The notes under the pieces are model-generated. The model saw nothing but the letters and a program-made list of their open reading frames with translations, searched no databases and was not told where the DNA came from. This document shows, in pieces, positions 63,292-64,000 of a stretch of DNA of 64,000 nt. This stretch comes from Psychrobacillus lasiicapitis. Lineage in GTDB: Bacteria; Bacillota; Bacilli; Bacillales_A; Planococcaceae. How positions within the stretch are numbered: the first letter of the stretch is position 1; every line of letters starts with the position of its first letter. The stretch covers positions 1-64,000 of the forward strand of contig NZ_VDGH01000011.1 in NCBI RefSeq assembly GCF_006861795.1, written 5' to 3'. A program made the position numbers and the translations under genes.

Positions 63292-63864
63292 TTAATCCGT
63301 CTTTTGTGCAACAAGCATATATAGAGATTCAGCCGGGAAAAACTTCTCCGTTATCTGGAATCCTGCTTCTTGCATTTCCCGCTCCATTTTTTCCAAGGTA
63401 ATTCTCGGAGCTTTCTCGGATTTTCCTTTTGGTCCAAGTTCGAGACAGATTAGATAACCTTCTTTTTTCAGTACATTTTTCATTTGCTGTAGCAGCGGTG
63501 CAAGTGGCTGAATTTCATGCAGTACCAGAGAAGCAATGATTACATCGATAGAGCCATCAGGTAAAGGCAGTGCCTCCATACTTCCCTCCACCGGGACAAT
63601 ATTCGTAAGCTGTTCTTCCAAGGCTTTCTCTTTTATTATTTCCAACATCGCAGCGTCGATATCCAGAGCGTATACGTTCCCTTTAATCTTTTTCGCCGCA
63701 GGGATGGAAAAATAACCGGTTCCAGCACCAAAATCTAATATACTGTCCGTTTCTTTTAAAGGAATTCTGTTCAACAACTGTTCCGGAGAAAATTCTTTCC
63801 TTCGTTCGGGACTTTCTAAGTACGATACTTTTCCTTTATTGTGCTTGCTATGCATGTGATGCAT
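63292..63864 (-). CDS. Class I SAM-dependent methyltransferase
   Basis: The 190-residue protein has the SAM-binding motif ILDFGAGTGYFSIPAA (about 42-57), the acidic DIDAAMLEI strand end, and IIASLVLHEI. It is a Methyltransf_11/25 type enzyme of unknown substrate; ubiquinone/menaquinone-type methyltransferases share the pattern. The N-terminus is histidine-rich (MHHMHSKHNK). AAAGGAGG precedes the ATG. Confidence 0.87.
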   Translation of the reverse strand: MHHMHSKHNKGKVSYLESPERRKEFSPEQLLNRIPLKETDSILDFGAGTGYFSIPAAKKIKGNVYALDIDAAMLEIIKEKALEEQLTNIVPVEGSMEALPLPDGSIDVIIASLVLHEIQPLAPLLQQMKNVLKKEGYLICLELGPKGKSEKAPRITLEKMEREMQEAGFQITEKFFPAESLYMLVAQKTD

Positions 63865-63903
63865 ATAAATCCTCCTTTTTTAAGCAGCTGTTTATGCATG
63901 CTG

Positions 63904-64000
63904 TTACACCTGGTTAAATTTTTCCTCTATTAGAGCTGCGTTCACAGCCATTGCAGCCATACTACCTTCCCCCGCTGCAATAATTAATTGAGAAGGACCG
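63904..64000 (-). CDS. Flavin/NAD(P) disulfide oxidoreductase-like protein, C-terminal end only
   Basis: The last 32 codons of a gene entering from the right edge encode PSQLIIAAGEGSMAAMAV followed by NAALIEEKFNQV. The AAGEG-x2-AA pattern is the FAD-binding C-terminal motif of thioredoxin-reductase-like enzymes. Only this fragment is present, so the exact enzyme cannot be named. Confidence 0.7.
   Translation of the reverse strand, partial: GPSQLIIAAGEGSMAAMAVNAALIEEKFNQV

Overview
The window is a stretch of low-GC, endospore-forming Bacillota chromosome. The order rrn - ygxA - ygzB - perR - bcp - gsaB - ygaE ... ygaD - ygaC - sspE - mutY - yfhP - yfhJ - yfhH - recX - yfhF matches, in reverse, the rrnD region of Bacillus subtilis. 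A gamma-type spore protein and a spore-cortex deacetylase confirm a spore former. Gene content and codon use suggest Planococcaceae (Psychrobacillus, Sporosarcina or Lysinibacillus type), but the genus is inference. I see no prophage, insertion sequence, CRISPR array, tRNA or defence island.

Layout. 1-400: 5' end of a 16S rRNA gene with tandem promoters. 0.4-6.5 kb: peroxide-stress and tetrapyrrole genes (perR with its own operator, bcp, hemL/gsaB). 6.5-12.1 kb: a five-gene dipeptide ABC importer operon that interrupts the B. subtilis-like order. 12.4-22.5 kb: ABC exporter, ygaC, sspE, mutY, yfhP, yfhJ, yfhH, recX, yfhF, pdaA and an RlmCD-type methyltransferase; sspE and pdaA each carry a sigma-G-like promoter. 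22.5-29.3 kb: M3 peptidase, small secreted and membrane proteins, alcohol dehydrogenase, MFS transporter and an unlisted 37-residue gene. 29.4-37.4 kb: SE1561-family protein, class I fumarase, the PerR-controlled P1B-4 ATPase pfeT, a structured repeat region, YihY, YtxH, an alanine/glycine symporter and yfkK behind a structured leader. 37.4-49.1 kb: pseudouridine catabolism (psuK-psuG), flagellar stator motA-motB, M29 aminopeptidase, mreBH-like gene, carbonic anhydrase, PepF, TspO-like protein, Map. 49.1-58.3 kb: TPP-riboswitch-controlled thiT, an M20 peptidase, a 33-residue cationic peptide gene, SGNH hydrolase, second M29 aminopeptidase, DEAD-box helicase, FbpA-family protein, VanZ, AAA ATPase, HAD hydrolase. 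58.4-64 kb: T-box-controlled class V aminotransferase-serA operon, aspartate kinase, a methyltransferase and the 3' end of a flavin reductase-like gene.

How the genes work together. PerR (about 2 kb) has a near-perfect operator over its own start site and a perfect operator over the -10 of pfeT (31.5 kb), so one regulator links peroxide sensing to ferrous-iron efflux. The serine operon appears to be read through a Ser-type T-box and may also respond to CcpA through a cre-like site. Thiamine uptake is controlled by a textbook TPP terminator riboswitch.

Most of the window is ordinary core chromosome. The less-described material lies between genes: the cationic peptide gene, the 37-residue gene, a yfkK leader with mutually exclusive pairings, a 384-bp element bounded by 12-bp inverted repeats, several dispersed repeat families, and a terminator placed between the pfeT promoter and its start codon. 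Several start codons were moved inward from the longest frame on the basis of ribosome binding sites; each case is stated.
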